From JAMWDF01 sp964645405 (GTDB lineage Bacteria; Ratteibacteria; UBA8468; B48-G9; DSTR01): a DNA stretch of 64,000 nucleotides. Numbering within the stretch: the first letter of the stretch is position 1; every line of letters starts with the position of its first letter. The notes under the pieces were generated by a model. It did not search any database and was not told the origin of the DNA. It worked only from the letters and a program-made list of their open reading frames with translations. Both the position numbers and the translations under genes were made by a program. The stretch is taken from NCBI GenBank assembly GCA_964645405.1, contig CAZYCA010000035.1, positions 1 through 64,000 of the forward strand, read 5' to 3'. Below, piece after piece: positions 35,998 through 45,800 of this stretch.

Positions 35998-36006
35998 TGG
36001 TATAAA
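35998..36006 (+). promoter_or_regulatory. Extended -10 promoter for the Gfo/Idh gene
   Basis: TGG-TATAAA at 35998-36006, with no good -35 (TTTTAA at 17 bases). The transcript should start near 36013 and has AGGGGG seven bases before the ATG at 36034. It faces away from the fchA promoter. Confidence 0.45.
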
Positions 36007-36033
36007 ATAGCAAATTTTTACACAGGGGGAAAA

Positions 36034-37041
36034 ATGAAACAAATAAGGATAGGATTTATTGGATGTGGTTGTATCTCTTACGGGCATCTGCGGGTGCTGA
36101 AGGCTTTAGAAGGAGTAGAGATTATTGGTGTCTTTGACCCCGGGCAGGAAAATGTAGATAAGTTTAAGAAAGAGGCTGGAGAGATAAATGTTTACAGCAG
36201 TGATCGGGAACTGATAGAGAAGGGAAAACCTGATGGGGTAGTTATCAGTTCTCCCCACACCTGCCATTACCCGCAAATAAAACTTGCGCTGGGTAAAGGA
36301 GTTGGTGTTCTGGTGGAAAAGCCAGCAGTAACAACCTATAAACAGGCACAGGAAGTGAAAAAGATGTTAAAGAAAACAGGGCAGGTGCTGGTGGTCGGGT
36401 ATCAAAGGCATTATCTGGGGACCTTCCTTTCTGCGAGAAAGATTCTGGAGGAAGGAAAATTAGGCAGGATTATTTTTCTTTCCGGATACCTGGCACAAAA
36501 CTGGATTGAGGCTGTCACCAAAAGCGGGAGAACATGGAGGTTTGACCCGAAATTTTCAGGTGGTGGGCAGTTGACTGATTCTGGCAGTCATTTTGTTGCC
36601 CTGCTTTTTTATCTCACAGGGCTAACACCGGATAAGGTCTGTTCCTTTATTGACTATCACGGGATGAAGGTGGACATTAATACTGCCTTTATTGTTAGTT
36701 TTAAAGAAAAAGTCTTAGGAAGTTTTGGTATCCTGGGGATAGACCCTAATTTTCGGGAAGCGCTTTTAATCTGGGGTGAAAATGGTGTTATGAAGCTCAG
36801 TGCCAGCGGAGAAAACAATTATGTCCACTATAAGGGGAACCCGCAGACAGAGCCACTGCCTGAAGTTTCCCCGGAGGTAAAATCACCAGCAGAGGATTTA
36901 ATCTGGTGTCTTCAGGGGAAGAAAAAACCACAGACACCTTTTTCCGTTATAGAAAAAGTGGCGCTGCTTTCAGATAAAGTTTACGAATCTTTCCAGAAAG
37001 GTAAAATAGCGAAATTTTCCAGCAGGTCTCTGAAGACTTAA
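36034..37041 (+). CDS. Gfo/Idh/MocA-family oxidoreductase
   Basis: 335 residues from the ATG at 36034 with AGGGGG in front; the longer frame from 35974 runs through the promoter, so I reject it. The N-terminal Rossmann motif is RIGFIGCGCISYGHL, and the EKP motif (VLVEKPAVTTYKQA) gives the catalytic Lys near residue 97. A C-terminal beta-sheet domain follows (GGQLTDSGSHFVALLFYL with the active-site His). These NAD(P)-dependent enzymes act on sugars, inositols or nucleotide sugars. Proximity to a DegT aminotransferase 1.5 kb on suggests amino-sugar synthesis, but no specific substrate can be claimed. Confidence 0.88.
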   Translation: MKQIRIGFIGCGCISYGHLRVLKALEGVEIIGVFDPGQENVDKFKKEAGEINVYSSDRELIEKGKPDGVVISSPHTCHYPQIKLALGKGVGVLVEKPAVTTYKQAQEVKKMLKKTGQVLVVGYQRHYLGTFLSARKILEEGKLGRIIFLSGYLAQNWIEAVTKSGRTWRFDPKFSGGGQLTDSGSHFVALLFYLTGLTPDKVCSFIDYHGMKVDINTAFIVSFKEKVLGSFGILGIDPNFREALLIWGENGVMKLSASGENNYVHYKGNPQTEPLPEVSPEVKSPAEDLIWCLQGKKKPQTPFSVIEKVALLSDKVYESFQKGKIAKFSSRSLKT

Positions 37042-37049
37042 CGGAAAAA

Positions 37050-37967
37050 GTGATGTCGAAGGCAAGATTACTCCTGATTTTTTTCCTCCTGGTTATTTCC
37101 TGCCTGGCGGGGGAGAAGTTTCAGATGTCCAGAGATGAATCCCTGCTGGCAATTGAACCATCTTCCGGGAAGATTCTTCTGGAATATGATGAGAAAAACT
37201 ACCTTGACTTGTCTTTTCCTACAGGTTCTTTAATCAAGGTTTTCACTGTCATCGCTGCCTTGAAACAGAACCCCTCTTTGAAAGATTTCCGGACAATCTG
37301 CCGGCCGAGCCGCTGGTCCAACAGCAGTTTTGCTGCCTGCTGGTACCATCCCGGACATGGAGAAATTGGTATGATTGAGGCACTGGCACAATCCTGTAAC
37401 TGGTATCTAAGAGAATTAGCTAAACAGGTCAAGCCAGCTGTTTTCTGGGAAACTCTCGCGGAGTTCAGTTTGATAGAAAAAAATCGTCTTTCGGAGTATT
37501 TACGCTGGTCAACTCAGGAGACGCTGGAGGCGATGGTGGGAACCGGTTCTCTCTTGAAAATACCGCCCAGAAGATTACTTTATGCTTTCTGTGCCCTGTT
37601 TAACGGTGGTTACGTTTTCACTACAGCAAGTTCTGGACCGGCAGCTTCTTTCTACCGGGTTAAAGTAAATCCTGCCATTATAAAAATCCTGCAGGAGGGA
37701 ATGACACGTTGCTGGACTGAAGGTTCAGGAAGGTGGGGTCAAATTTCCTCCGGAGAGGTAACCATCGCCGGGAAAACTGGTACTTCTGCTTATTATTGTT
37801 CCAGTGATACCGGTTCCTGGAGAACTCACGGCTTATTTGTTGGTTTTTCTCCGCCAGAAGGAATGCCGAAAGTGGGAGTTTTAGTTTTCTGTTTCTCCGG
37901 GGATGGTAAACGGGCTGCAGAGATTGCTGGAGAGGTGCTGGCAGTTCTGGGAAAACTTTCACGGTGA
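37050..37967 (+). CDS. Small penicillin-binding-type transpeptidase-like lipoprotein
   Basis: 305 residues from GTG 37050 (ATG 37053 is equally possible). A lipobox-type signal peptide, LLVISC with Cys18, suggests a membrane-anchored lipoprotein. All three motifs of the penicillin-binding fold are present in order: S60-L-I-K63, S115-C-N117, and KTGT near 241-244. This is a bare transpeptidase domain without the usual N-terminal or glycosyltransferase parts. AIEPSSGKILLEYDE is the classic strand before the active Ser. Such proteins act on peptidoglycan or as beta-lactam-sensitive hydrolases; the target is unknown. It follows the Gfo/Idh gene by 8 bases. Confidence 0.82.
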   Translation: MMSKARLLLIFFLLVISCLAGEKFQMSRDESLLAIEPSSGKILLEYDEKNYLDLSFPTGSLIKVFTVIAALKQNPSLKDFRTICRPSRWSNSSFAACWYHPGHGEIGMIEALAQSCNWYLRELAKQVKPAVFWETLAEFSLIEKNRLSEYLRWSTQETLEAMVGTGSLLKIPPRRLLYAFCALFNGGYVFTTASSGPAASFYRVKVNPAIIKILQEGMTRCWTEGSGRWGQISSGEVTIAGKTGTSAYYCSSDTGSWRTHGLFVGFSPPEGMPKVGVLVFCFSGDGKRAAEIAGEVLAVLGKLSR

Positions 37968-37983
37968 GTTTTACCTGAGAAAG

Positions 37984-37992
37984 TGGTATAAT
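37984..37992 (+). promoter_or_regulatory. Extended -10 promoter six bases before a start codon
   Basis: TGG-TATAAT at 37984-37992 is a perfect extended -10. It ends six bases before the ATG at 37999, the same spacing as at galK and rex. If used it gives a leaderless message. No -35 is evident. Confidence 0.4.
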
Positions 37993-37998
37993 GTTTTT

Positions 37999-38472
37999 AT
38001 GCGAAAACACCTGAAGATGATGGGGTTAGGTCTGATTATTCTTGCCTGCCTCATTTATATCGGACAGGGTTTTTTCGTAGCTTTTCTCTGGGGAGAAACA
38101 GACCAGGCTTTTCACCAGGGAGATTACAAAAGAGCAGAACAATATCTGACATTAATAACCTGGTTAAGACCGAAGGATGAGCAGGCTTATCTTTTGAAAG
38201 GCTGGCTGCAATGGTCCCAGGCTTATACCTTGAAAAAAAGAAATCAACCTTTTGCTGAGGACCTGAAAACAGCCAGTGCTACCCTGAAACAGGGACAGGT
38301 TAGAAATCCTTCTTCCTGGAGACTTTATTATGAGGAAGGAATAATGTGGGAAGCATTCAAGGAAAACGAGAAAAGTCTGAAGGCTTACTACCAGATGTGC
38401 TTGCGGTGTGGTGCACCTTATAACAGGATGTATTACTGGAAGAAGGCAAGGCTACAGGTTGTTTCACCCTGA
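37999..38472 (+). CDS. Small single-helix membrane protein with TPR-like repeats
   Basis: 157 residues from the ATG at 37999 (MRKHLKMMGLGLIILACLIYIGQG...), choosing this start because the membrane helix at about 8-28 then stands at the N-terminus. An earlier in-frame codon at 37903 would overlap the previous gene by 65 bases. After the helix come about 120 residues with TPR-like helix pairs (AFHQGDYKRAEQYLTLITWLRP, then EDLKTASATLKQGQ). I do not recognise a family. It is likely anchored in the inner membrane with the repeat domain outside, perhaps as a scaffold for the neighbouring envelope enzymes. Confidence 0.65.
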   Translation: MRKHLKMMGLGLIILACLIYIGQGFFVAFLWGETDQAFHQGDYKRAEQYLTLITWLRPKDEQAYLLKGWLQWSQAYTLKKRNQPFAEDLKTASATLKQGQVRNPSSWRLYYEEGIMWEAFKENEKSLKAYYQMCLRCGAPYNRMYYWKKARLQVVSP

Positions 38473-38504
38473 AAGAATTTTTCCTGAGAAAACAAGGAGT
38501 GTTT

Positions 38505-39626
38505 ATGCCCGGCAGGGAAGTTTTTGGAGAGGAAGAGGTTCAGGCAGTCCAGGAAGTACTGAGAAGAAAGGTTCTTTTCCGTTACGGTTTTGAAAAGGAG
38601 AGAGAAGGAATTTTCAAAGTAGCAGAGTTTGAAAAGGTTTTTGCTGCTTTCATGGGCTGTCGCTATGCGTTAGCAGTAGCCAGCGGTTCAGCGGCTGTAA
38701 AGGTGGCTCTAAAGGCATTAAATCTGCCTCCAGGAGGGGAGGTGATAGTGCCTGTTTTCACCTTTGTGGCTACTGTAGAAGCAGTTCAGGAAGCAGGGCT
38801 TAAGCCAGTTTTGTGTGAGGTGGATGAAAGTTTGAATCTGAACGTTTCTGATGCGGAAAAAAGGATTAACAAAAATACGGTGGCGATACTTCCTGTTCAT
38901 ATGTGCGGCTCTGCCTGTGATATGGATAGTCTCCTGACTCTCGCAGGAGAAAGGAATCTTTATGTGGTGGAAGATAACTGTCAATCCACTGGTGCCAGTT
39001 ACCACGGGAAAAAACTGGGTACTCTTGGTGATGTCGGGGCTTTCAGTTTTGACTATGTAAAAGTAATGACCACCGGGGAAGGTGGGATGGTCACTACCAA
39101 TGAAGAAGAAATTTATCGGCAGGCAGAATACTATCATGACCATGGGCATCCCCATCTTCCTGGTATCGGACGGGGGCTGGAGGAAAGGAAAAGGCCTGGT
39201 TTCAATTACCGTATGAGCGAAATCCAGGCAGCGCTTGGCCTGGTTCAGTTAAGTAAACTGCAGGATGTAATTGCCAGACAGCGGGCGAACAAAAGGTTCA
39301 TTAAAGAATCCATCAGGCATATTCCGGGTTTGACCTTCCGTACCCATTATGACGAAGAAGGAGAAATTGCTACTTTTCTCCTGATGTTTCTTCCGGATAG
39401 CCACAAGGTGGAAAAATTCAAAGAGATAATGCGGGAAAAAGGTGTGATGCCTGGTGTACTGGGCTACTGGCACTTTACTGCCAATGTGGAAAGTTGCGGT
39501 GGTTCTTTCCCGAAGACAGAGGCGCTTTTAGAAAGGATGGTGATAGTGGAAATACCGGCTTTGATGTCTGAAGAGCGCCGGAATCAGGTTGTTTCCGCTA
39601 TCCAGCAGGCAGCAAAAATTCTCTAG
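38505..39626 (+). CDS. DegT/DnrJ/EryC1/StrS-family PLP aminotransferase
   Basis: 373 residues from the ATG at 38505 with AAGGAG at the right distance; a GTG two codons earlier overlaps that site. The family makes amino-sugars by transferring an amino group to a keto nucleotide-sugar. Key parts: ALAVASGSAAVKVALKAL, the PLP ring-stacking and Asp region NLYVVEDNCQSTGASYHGKKLG, and the lysine segment FSFDYVKVMTTGEGGM with the Schiff-base Lys. NYRMSEIQAALGLVQL is the usual late motif. It follows the small membrane protein by 32 bases. The product sugar is unknown; polysaccharide or lipid decoration is likely given the Gfo/Idh gene nearby. Confidence 0.9.
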   Translation: MPGREVFGEEEVQAVQEVLRRKVLFRYGFEKEREGIFKVAEFEKVFAAFMGCRYALAVASGSAAVKVALKALNLPPGGEVIVPVFTFVATVEAVQEAGLKPVLCEVDESLNLNVSDAEKRINKNTVAILPVHMCGSACDMDSLLTLAGERNLYVVEDNCQSTGASYHGKKLGTLGDVGAFSFDYVKVMTTGEGGMVTTNEEEIYRQAEYYHDHGHPHLPGIGRGLEERKRPGFNYRMSEIQAALGLVQLSKLQDVIARQRANKRFIKESIRHIPGLTFRTHYDEEGEIATFLLMFLPDSHKVEKFKEIMREKGVMPGVLGYWHFTANVESCGGSFPKTEALLERMVIVEIPALMSEERRNQVVSAIQQAAKIL

Positions 39627-39648
39627 TCTTTTAGTTTATTATTCTGGA

Positions 39649-40038
39649 TTACCGGTTGCCCAGGACATCTCTAACAGTTTTCAAAAGAGTCTCAGGCTTT
39701 ATTGGTTTTTCCAGGACCGCTTTCACCGGAAGCCACTCTTCATCAGGTTCAAACCCGAAAGGAAGATTCATCTCCTTTCTGATGCCAGTAATAATAATGA
39801 CCGGCAGTTTGGAAGTTTGCGGGTCATTCTTCAAACTTCTGGCAATGTCAAATCCCTCAGTTTTATGAGTCATCATCACGTCCAGCAGAATAAGGTCAGG
39901 TTTGTCTTCCCTGGCTCTTTTAAATCCCTCAGCTCCATTACAGGCTGAAATGACCTGGAAATTTTCTGCCTGCAAAACTGTAGCGGTAGCTTCTACAAAA
40001 TCAGCATCATCATCTACAATGAGAATTTTTTTGGGCAT
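39649..40038 (-). CDS. Stand-alone response regulator receiver protein
   Basis: 129 residues, a CheY-like receiver with no output domain. Phospho-site Asp in LILLDVMM (near residue 52), acidic pocket VDDDADF near 8-13, and the Lys in LEKPIKPE near 110. The insert NLPFGFEPDEEW before that Lys is shared in position with the neighbouring receiver and is unusual for CheY. AAGGAGAG precedes the ATG. It is the last gene of the rex-hyd operon; the only sensor kinase in the operon is its likely phosphodonor. Without an output domain it must act by protein contact. Confidence 0.92.
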   Translation of the reverse strand: MPKKILIVDDDADFVEATATVLQAENFQVISACNGAEGFKRAREDKPDLILLDVMMTHKTEGFDIARSLKNDPQTSKLPVIIITGIRKEMNLPFGFEPDEEWLPVKAVLEKPIKPETLLKTVRDVLGNR

Positions 40039-40048
40039 TTTCTCTCCT

Positions 40049-40459
40049 TCATACAGGTGGTTCTGTCTTTTTCACCGACTGTTCAGCTTTTTTAATAACA
40101 TCCAGCAGAATTGCTGGTCTGACCGGTTTGTCTAAAATGGCATAGATGTTAGACCATTTTTTAGCCAGCTGCTCCTTCTCACCTGGTTCAGTCTTCTTGA
40201 AATAGCCTGTGAGGAAGATTACCGGAATATTCTTCAGTGCCTGGTCACTATTCAGAGTTTCTGCCAGGCGAAAACCGCTATCTTTTTGCTCCATCATCAC
40301 ATCCAGGAGGATTAAATCAGGCGGCTGGGACCTGATTTTTTCTATAACTTGCTTCTCTTCTGTTTCGTAGGTAACATCATATCCGGCTGCTTCCAGAAAA
40401 TTACAACAGGCTTCGGCAAAATCTCTGTCATCGTCCACAATAAGTATTTGTCTGATCAT
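40049..40459 (-). CDS. Stand-alone response regulator receiver protein
   Basis: 136 residues, receiver domain only. VDDDRDFAEACCNFLEAAGYD at the N-terminus, LILLDVMMEQKDSGF with the phospho-acceptor Asp near 54, and the Lys of LDKPVRPA near 117. A 15-residue insert after VIFLTGYFKK resembles the other receiver. It overlaps the hydC stop by 4 bases (ATGA), so it is made together with the hydrogenase subunits. The pair probably arose by duplication. Roles could include phosphate sinks or direct control of the hydrogenase. Confidence 0.92.
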   Translation of the reverse strand: MIRQILIVDDDRDFAEACCNFLEAAGYDVTYETEEKQVIEKIRSQPPDLILLDVMMEQKDSGFRLAETLNSDQALKNIPVIFLTGYFKKTEPGEKEQLAKKWSNIYAILDKPVRPAILLDVIKKAEQSVKKTEPPV

Positions 40460-41040
40460 CCCTTCTTTCCCCTTTTATCATACCCTGACTTTCCCGGATA
40501 TTCAAATGCTCCGACCTTCTGAGTTGCCTTTTTCTCCTTTTTCTTCCGCCAGAAGGCAATTATTTCTGGTATTTTCTCTGGAACAACCCGCACATAAACA
40601 TTCTCATTTATCTGCATCACCGGAGACAACCCACAGCAACCAAGGCACCTGGTCACGTTCAAACCGAAGAGACCATCTTCTGTTACCTGTCCTACTTCCA
40701 GTTTTAACTCCTGTTTTAACCTTTCCAGGACTCGCGCACCACCGGAGACATAACAGGCTGTTCCTTTGCACACATGAATCTGGTAAAGGGGTCTGGGCTG
40801 GAGAGAAAAATAGTTGTAAAAAGTAATCATGCCGTAGATGTGGGCTGCAGGGATAGACAATTTTTCCGAGATAAGCTCTACTGCCTGTCTGGGAATATAA
40901 CCGAAAAGTTCCTGAGTCCGGTGAAGGGTAGCCATCAAAAGACTCCGGGCATCATGAAGGGGTCGGGTCTGTTCCATGAATTCAGCTAACAGAGATAAGG
41001 AACAATTTTCTTTTTCCAGAACTTGCTGTTTTTTCACCAT
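40456..41040 (-). CDS. hydC: HydC, NuoE-like [2Fe-2S] subunit of [FeFe]-hydrogenase
   Basis: 194 residues with AAAGGAG before the ATG. Same fold as NuoE; ligands C91, C96, C132 and C136 (HVCKGTACYVSGG and RCLGCCGLSPVM). It carries one [2Fe-2S] cluster next to the HydB flavin. It has about 25 extra residues at each end compared with the formate dehydrogenase NuoE, the C-terminal ones very basic (KKKEKKATQK, then KSGYDKRGKKG). In trimeric enzymes HydC is needed for bifurcation and NADH exchange. It lies between hydA and the receiver genes in the operon. Confidence 0.93.
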   Translation of the reverse strand: MVKKQQVLEKENCSLSLLAEFMEQTRPLHDARSLLMATLHRTQELFGYIPRQAVELISEKLSIPAAHIYGMITFYNYFSLQPRPLYQIHVCKGTACYVSGGARVLERLKQELKLEVGQVTEDGLFGLNVTRCLGCCGLSPVMQINENVYVRVVPEKIPEIIAFWRKKKEKKATQKVGAFEYPGKSGYDKRGKKG

Positions 41041-41056
41041 TGTTTTTCTCCTTTAC

Positions 41057-42841
41057 TTAAAGGTTAAAGATATCCTCTCTCACACTGGTAAAGCCTCTGG
41101 GAGACCGCACCTGATAGCGGGTATGCAGAAGATGATGTGATCTTGCCCCCAGCGGTTTTTCCAGAAATTCCGCATAAATCTTTTTAATCTGAGGATTTTT
41201 ATGGGACTGGCGAATGACTTTTTTGCTGTCTATCGCATAGATACCTGCGGCTCGCTTTTCATAGTAACTTCGGTCCATTGGTTCTGTTTTCTCTGGTGGC
41301 CTTGGTTGACCGCCGCCGCCGAGACATCCTCCAGGACAGGTCATAATTTCCACAAAATGATATGTTCTCTGTCCGGTTTTAATCTCCGTTAGTAGCCGGT
41401 GGGTATTGGACAGTCCGTGACAGACAGCAACCCTTATTTTTTTCCCGGCAAGGGCAATCTCTGCTTCTCTGATTCCTTCGAATCCTCTCACCTGATGAAA
41501 ATCCAGACTGAGTAGCTGGTCACCTGTAACTAACTCATAGGCGGTTCTTAAGGCAGCCTCCAGGACACCACCTGTAACTCCGAAGATAGTAGCAGCCCCG
41601 GTGGATTCTCCCAGTGGGTCGTCAAATTCTTCCCCTGGTAGTTCCGAGAACTTAAGACCTATCTTTTTAATCATTCTCGCCAATTCCCTGGTGGTTAAAA
41701 CAGCATCTACATCCTGAAACCCGCTACTTCTCATCTCCGGTCTGTTTGCTTCAAACTTCTTGGCTGTACAGGGCATAATGCTGACACTGTAGATAACAGA
41801 GGGGTCAATTTTCTGTTTCTCAGCATAATAAGTCTTGATTATTGCTCCCATCATTTGCTGTGGTGATTTACAGGTGGACAAATTTTCCAGAAACTCCGGA
41901 TGAAAATGTTCGCAGAACTTAATCCAGCCAGGAGAGCAGGAAGTAAACATGGGTAGTTTGCCATTATGGGAGAGCCGGTGAATAAGTTCGTGCGCTTCTT
42001 CCATAATAGTCAAATCAGCAGAAAACTGGGTGTCAAAAACCCGGTCAAAGCCCAGCCTGCGTAGAGCTGCTACGGTCTGACCGGTCAAATCTGTTCCTGG
42101 CGGATAACCGAATGGTTCTCCGATGGCTACCCGGACAGCTGGCGCAATCTGCACAACTACTATCTTGTCCGGGTCATTCAATGCCTGCCAGACTTTCTCT
42201 GTGTCATCCTGTTCGGTGAGAGCACCAGTCGGACAAAATAGTGTGCACTGACCACAGTTGATACAGACACTTTCGGCTGCTGGTAAATCAAAGGCTGGTC
42301 CCACATTGGTGCGGAACCCGCGGTGGCTGAAAGAAAGGGCATTGACCCCCTGAATTTCAGAACACACACGTACACATTTTCCACACAGAATACATTTATC
42401 CGGGTCACGAACAATGGAAAGGGAGGAATAATCAGCCGGAAAATGTTTCTTTTCCCCTTCAAAAATTCTTTCCCTGATGCCAAACTGTTCTGCCAGGCTC
42501 TGGAGTTCGCAATCTCCATTCCGGCTGCAGGTCTGGCAGTCCTGGGGATGATTGTCCAGAAGTAACTCAATAATGTCCCGGCGTGTGCGGAGCAAATCAG
42601 CAGTATTGGTACGCACCATCATACCTTCGCTGACCTGGGTGCAGCAGGAGGGTACATAATTTTTCATCCCCTCCACCTCCACCACGCAGATACGGCAGGC
42701 TCCGGCAACACTCAAACGCGAATGATAGCAGAGTCTCGGGATGTGTATGCCGATACTTTCTGCTGCCTGCATAATAGTAGATTCTGCCGGTACGCTTACC
42801 TGTCTTCCATCAATAGTCAAGCTAACCTTTTTTTCATTCAT
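41057..42841 (-). CDS. hydA: HydA, catalytic subunit of a trimeric [FeFe]-hydrogenase
   Basis: 594 residues with AAAGGAG before the ATG; it starts 8 bases inside hydB. Domains: [2Fe-2S] (C38, C49, C52, C66), NuoG-type His-Cys cluster (H98, C102, C105, C111), two-cluster ferredoxin domain (C150-C160, C193-C203), then the H-cluster domain with TSCSPGW (300-306), MPCTAKKFE (356-364) and TCPGGCLGGGGQP (501-513). This layout is that of the HydA subunit of HydABC enzymes, group A3, which couple H2 to NADH and ferredoxin. The C-terminus lacks the extra ferredoxin-like domain of the Thermotoga protein. hydE, hydF and hydG maturases are not in the window. Confidence 0.95.
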   Translation of the reverse strand: MNEKKVSLTIDGRQVSVPAESTIMQAAESIGIHIPRLCYHSRLSVAGACRICVVEVEGMKNYVPSCCTQVSEGMMVRTNTADLLRTRRDIIELLLDNHPQDCQTCSRNGDCELQSLAEQFGIRERIFEGEKKHFPADYSSLSIVRDPDKCILCGKCVRVCSEIQGVNALSFSHRGFRTNVGPAFDLPAAESVCINCGQCTLFCPTGALTEQDDTEKVWQALNDPDKIVVVQIAPAVRVAIGEPFGYPPGTDLTGQTVAALRRLGFDRVFDTQFSADLTIMEEAHELIHRLSHNGKLPMFTSCSPGWIKFCEHFHPEFLENLSTCKSPQQMMGAIIKTYYAEKQKIDPSVIYSVSIMPCTAKKFEANRPEMRSSGFQDVDAVLTTRELARMIKKIGLKFSELPGEEFDDPLGESTGAATIFGVTGGVLEAALRTAYELVTGDQLLSLDFHQVRGFEGIREAEIALAGKKIRVAVCHGLSNTHRLLTEIKTGQRTYHFVEIMTCPGGCLGGGGQPRPPEKTEPMDRSYYEKRAAGIYAIDSKKVIRQSHKNPQIKKIYAEFLEKPLGARSHHLLHTRYQVRSPRGFTSVREDIFNL

Positions 42842-45800
42842 GGTTCTCCTTTCGGTCGCAACGCAGGCATCGGGAAGCTTCTTCTACAGCCTGCTTCCTG
42901 TCATAGCCCAGTTCTACCTCTCTAAAACCAGCTAAACGTTGTTTTAATGGTAGTTTTCTGGCTGGCACAGTACCTTTTGGTGTCATATCTGAAGGTATAT
43001 CGGTTGCCGTAACTTTCTGACGTGTTCCCGAGTAAACAAACCTGTTTTCTGATAGATTTTCGCCCCGGAGATACCTGTCAATGGAAATAGCTGCCTGTTC
43101 TCCCTGAGCCATAGAATCAAGGACAGTGCCGCCTCCAGTAACAAAATCTCCCCCCGCAAAAACATCCGGTACGTTTGTGGCCAGAGTAACAGGGTCAACT
43201 TTAATGGTTCCCCAGGGAGTGAGGGTAAATTCTTTTAGCCCCTCCGGGATTTCTGGTCTGGCACCGATAGCGGTGATGATTACCTCCACCGGGAAAACCA
43301 CTTTTTCCTCAGTCGGGACTGCTTTCCGGCGGCCACTCTCGTCAAACTCCCCTGGCCTGGTGGAGCAACACTCCAGACTGCTGACAGATCCATTTTCTCC
43401 TTTGATGATGTGGGGAATGAGGAGGAAATGGAACTGTACTCCCTCTGCTTCCGCTTCCTGGACTTCTTCAAAAATGGCTGGCATCGCTTCCCGGGAACGT
43501 CTATATATGACATGAACCTCTCTGGCTCCCAGCCGCAAACAGGTTCTGGCTACGTCCATTGCGGCATTCCCGCCACCGATGACAGCGACCCTCCTGTCAG
43601 TAAGAGAAACTTTTCCTTCTGGACTGGTAAATGTCCAGATCCCTTTAATCTTTTTCAGCTGACCGGTGTTATAGGCTTTCAGAAATTCCAGAGAACCAAG
43701 CACACCGGTTAACTCTGTTCCCGGTATCATTAAGGATGTTTCTTTCCAGGCGCCGATGGCAAGAAAGAAAGCTTTAAATCCCTGCTTCCGCAAATCTTCC
43801 ATGGTAATATCCTTTCCCACCCGCACACCTGTTTTCACCTTTACCCCTGTTTTCTTAATTCTGTTGATATCCCTTTTTAGAATATTTCTTGGTAGCCTGT
43901 ACTCAGGGATACCTAACCTCAGCATACCACCTAAGTTTTTCTCTGCTTCCAGGATGGTTACCTGATAGCCAAAACGCGCCAGCCAGCAGGCACAGGCAAG
44001 ACCTGCCGGACCACTTCCCACTACGGCTACCTTCTCTGGCCGGATGCTTATTTTCTCCAGGTCAAAAGTAACCTTGCTGAATTTGTCGTAGTCAGCAGCA
44101 AAACGTTTTAAAAGCATGATAGAAACTGACTGGTCCACCTTTGCCCGGCGGCAGTGCGACTGACAGGGATGATGACAGACACGTCCGCAGACTGAGGGTA
44201 GAACATTCCTTTTTAAAATTGTCTTTAAAGCTTCCTGTGTCTGGCCATGTTTAATCTGCCCGATAAAAACAGGTATGTCTATCTGTACTGGACAACTGTG
44301 CTGACAGGGAGAAACAAAAAGTTCCGCACACACCGCTGCAGGACAGCGCCTTTGACGGATATGGCTTTCGTACTCGTTTCGGAAATAACGAAGCGTGGAA
44401 AGTACCGGATTGGGAGCAGTCTGACCCAGTCCGCAGAGGGCAGTTTTTTTGATTGTTTGAGCCAGCCTTTCCAGTTTTTCCAGGTCTCCTTCTTTTCCCT
44501 GTCCGCGGGTGATACGTTCCAGAATTTCCAGCATCCTTTTTGTTCCTTCCCGGCAGGGAATACATTTGCCACAGGATTCATCCTGGGTGAATTCCAGGAA
44601 GAATTTGGCTACGTCTACCATACAATCATCCTCATCCATTACAATCAACCCGCCGGAACCCATGATGGAACCGGCTTGAGTCAGGGATTCATAATCTACA
44701 GGTGTATTCAGGAACTTTACAGGCAGACACCCGCCGGAAGGACCACCGGTCTGGGCTGCTTTAAATTTTTTGCCGTTTTTGATACCGCCGCCAATGTCAA
44801 AAATAACCTCCCCCAGACTCATCCCCAGGGGAACCTCCACCAGTCCTGTGTTTACTACCTTGCCAGCGAGAGCAAAAACTTTGGTTCCCTTGCTTTTTTC
44901 TGTACCAACCGCAGCAAAACTTTCCCATCCGTCAAGAATAATCACAGGGATATTAGCCCAGGTCTCCACATTGTTTATCACGGTTGGTTTTCCCCACAAT
45001 CCTTTCACTGAAGGGTAGGGTGGTCTGAGGCGCGGCATACCCCGGCTACCCTCTATAGAATGGATTAAAGCGGTTTCTTCCCCGCAGACAAAGGCACCGG
45101 CTCCCAGTACAATCTCCACATTAAAGGTAAAATCCGTTCCTAAGATGTTTTTCCCCAGAAGATTCAGATGGCATGCCCTATCAATTGCTTTGCGCAGGCG
45201 TGCTACCGCCAGAGGGTATTCCGCACGGATGTAAACAATTCCCTGGTGGGCACCAACAGCGAACCCACAAATAGCCATTGCTTCCAGCACACTGAAAGGG
45301 TCCCCTTCAATGATTCCTCTGTCCATAAAGGCACCTGGATCCCCTTCATCCGCATTGCAGATAACATACTTCTCGTTTCCAGGTTGCTCAGCAACAAACC
45401 GCCATTTCAGTCCTGTAGGAAAACCTCCACCACCCCTGCCCCGAAGTCCAGATTTGGTTACTTCTTCAATAACCCTGGATGGAGTATACTCGGTTAGTAC
45501 CCTGGCTAAAGCTTCATACCCGCGAATTGCCAGGTAATCATCAATGGATTCCGGGTCAATAACTCCGCAGTTGCGCAGGGCAATCCTTTTCTGTCTGGCA
45601 AAGTAAGGAATATCCCCGAAGATGAATCGAGATTTATCAGTAAGAGCCTGAGTACTAACACTGTGAGACAAATCAGTTTTTCTCACGGGCAAAGTTTTCC
45701 TTACCAGGTGTTTATAAACAATTTCCTTTGCCTTTCTAACATCTACATTTTCATACTTAAAGGGAGGTTGCCCAAATTGAAAAACTTCCACTGTTGGTTC

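Noticed and set aside
35974..36033. N-terminal extension of the Gfo/Idh protein from 35974
   Set aside because: It would run through the extended -10 element at 35998-36006 and lacks a ribosome site; the ATG at 36034 has AGGGGG and begins the Rossmann motif.
41910..41945. HydA motif TSCSPGW as evidence of an inactive hydrogenase
   Set aside because: The second position of the CC pair varies in trimeric HydA proteins as far as I recall, and the other H-cluster motifs are intact, so I do not claim loss of function.
44247..45011. 254-residue open frame on the plus strand inside hydB
   Set aside because: It lies fully opposite a well-conserved HydB coding region, has no family resemblance or ribosome site, and reads as low-complexity antisense.
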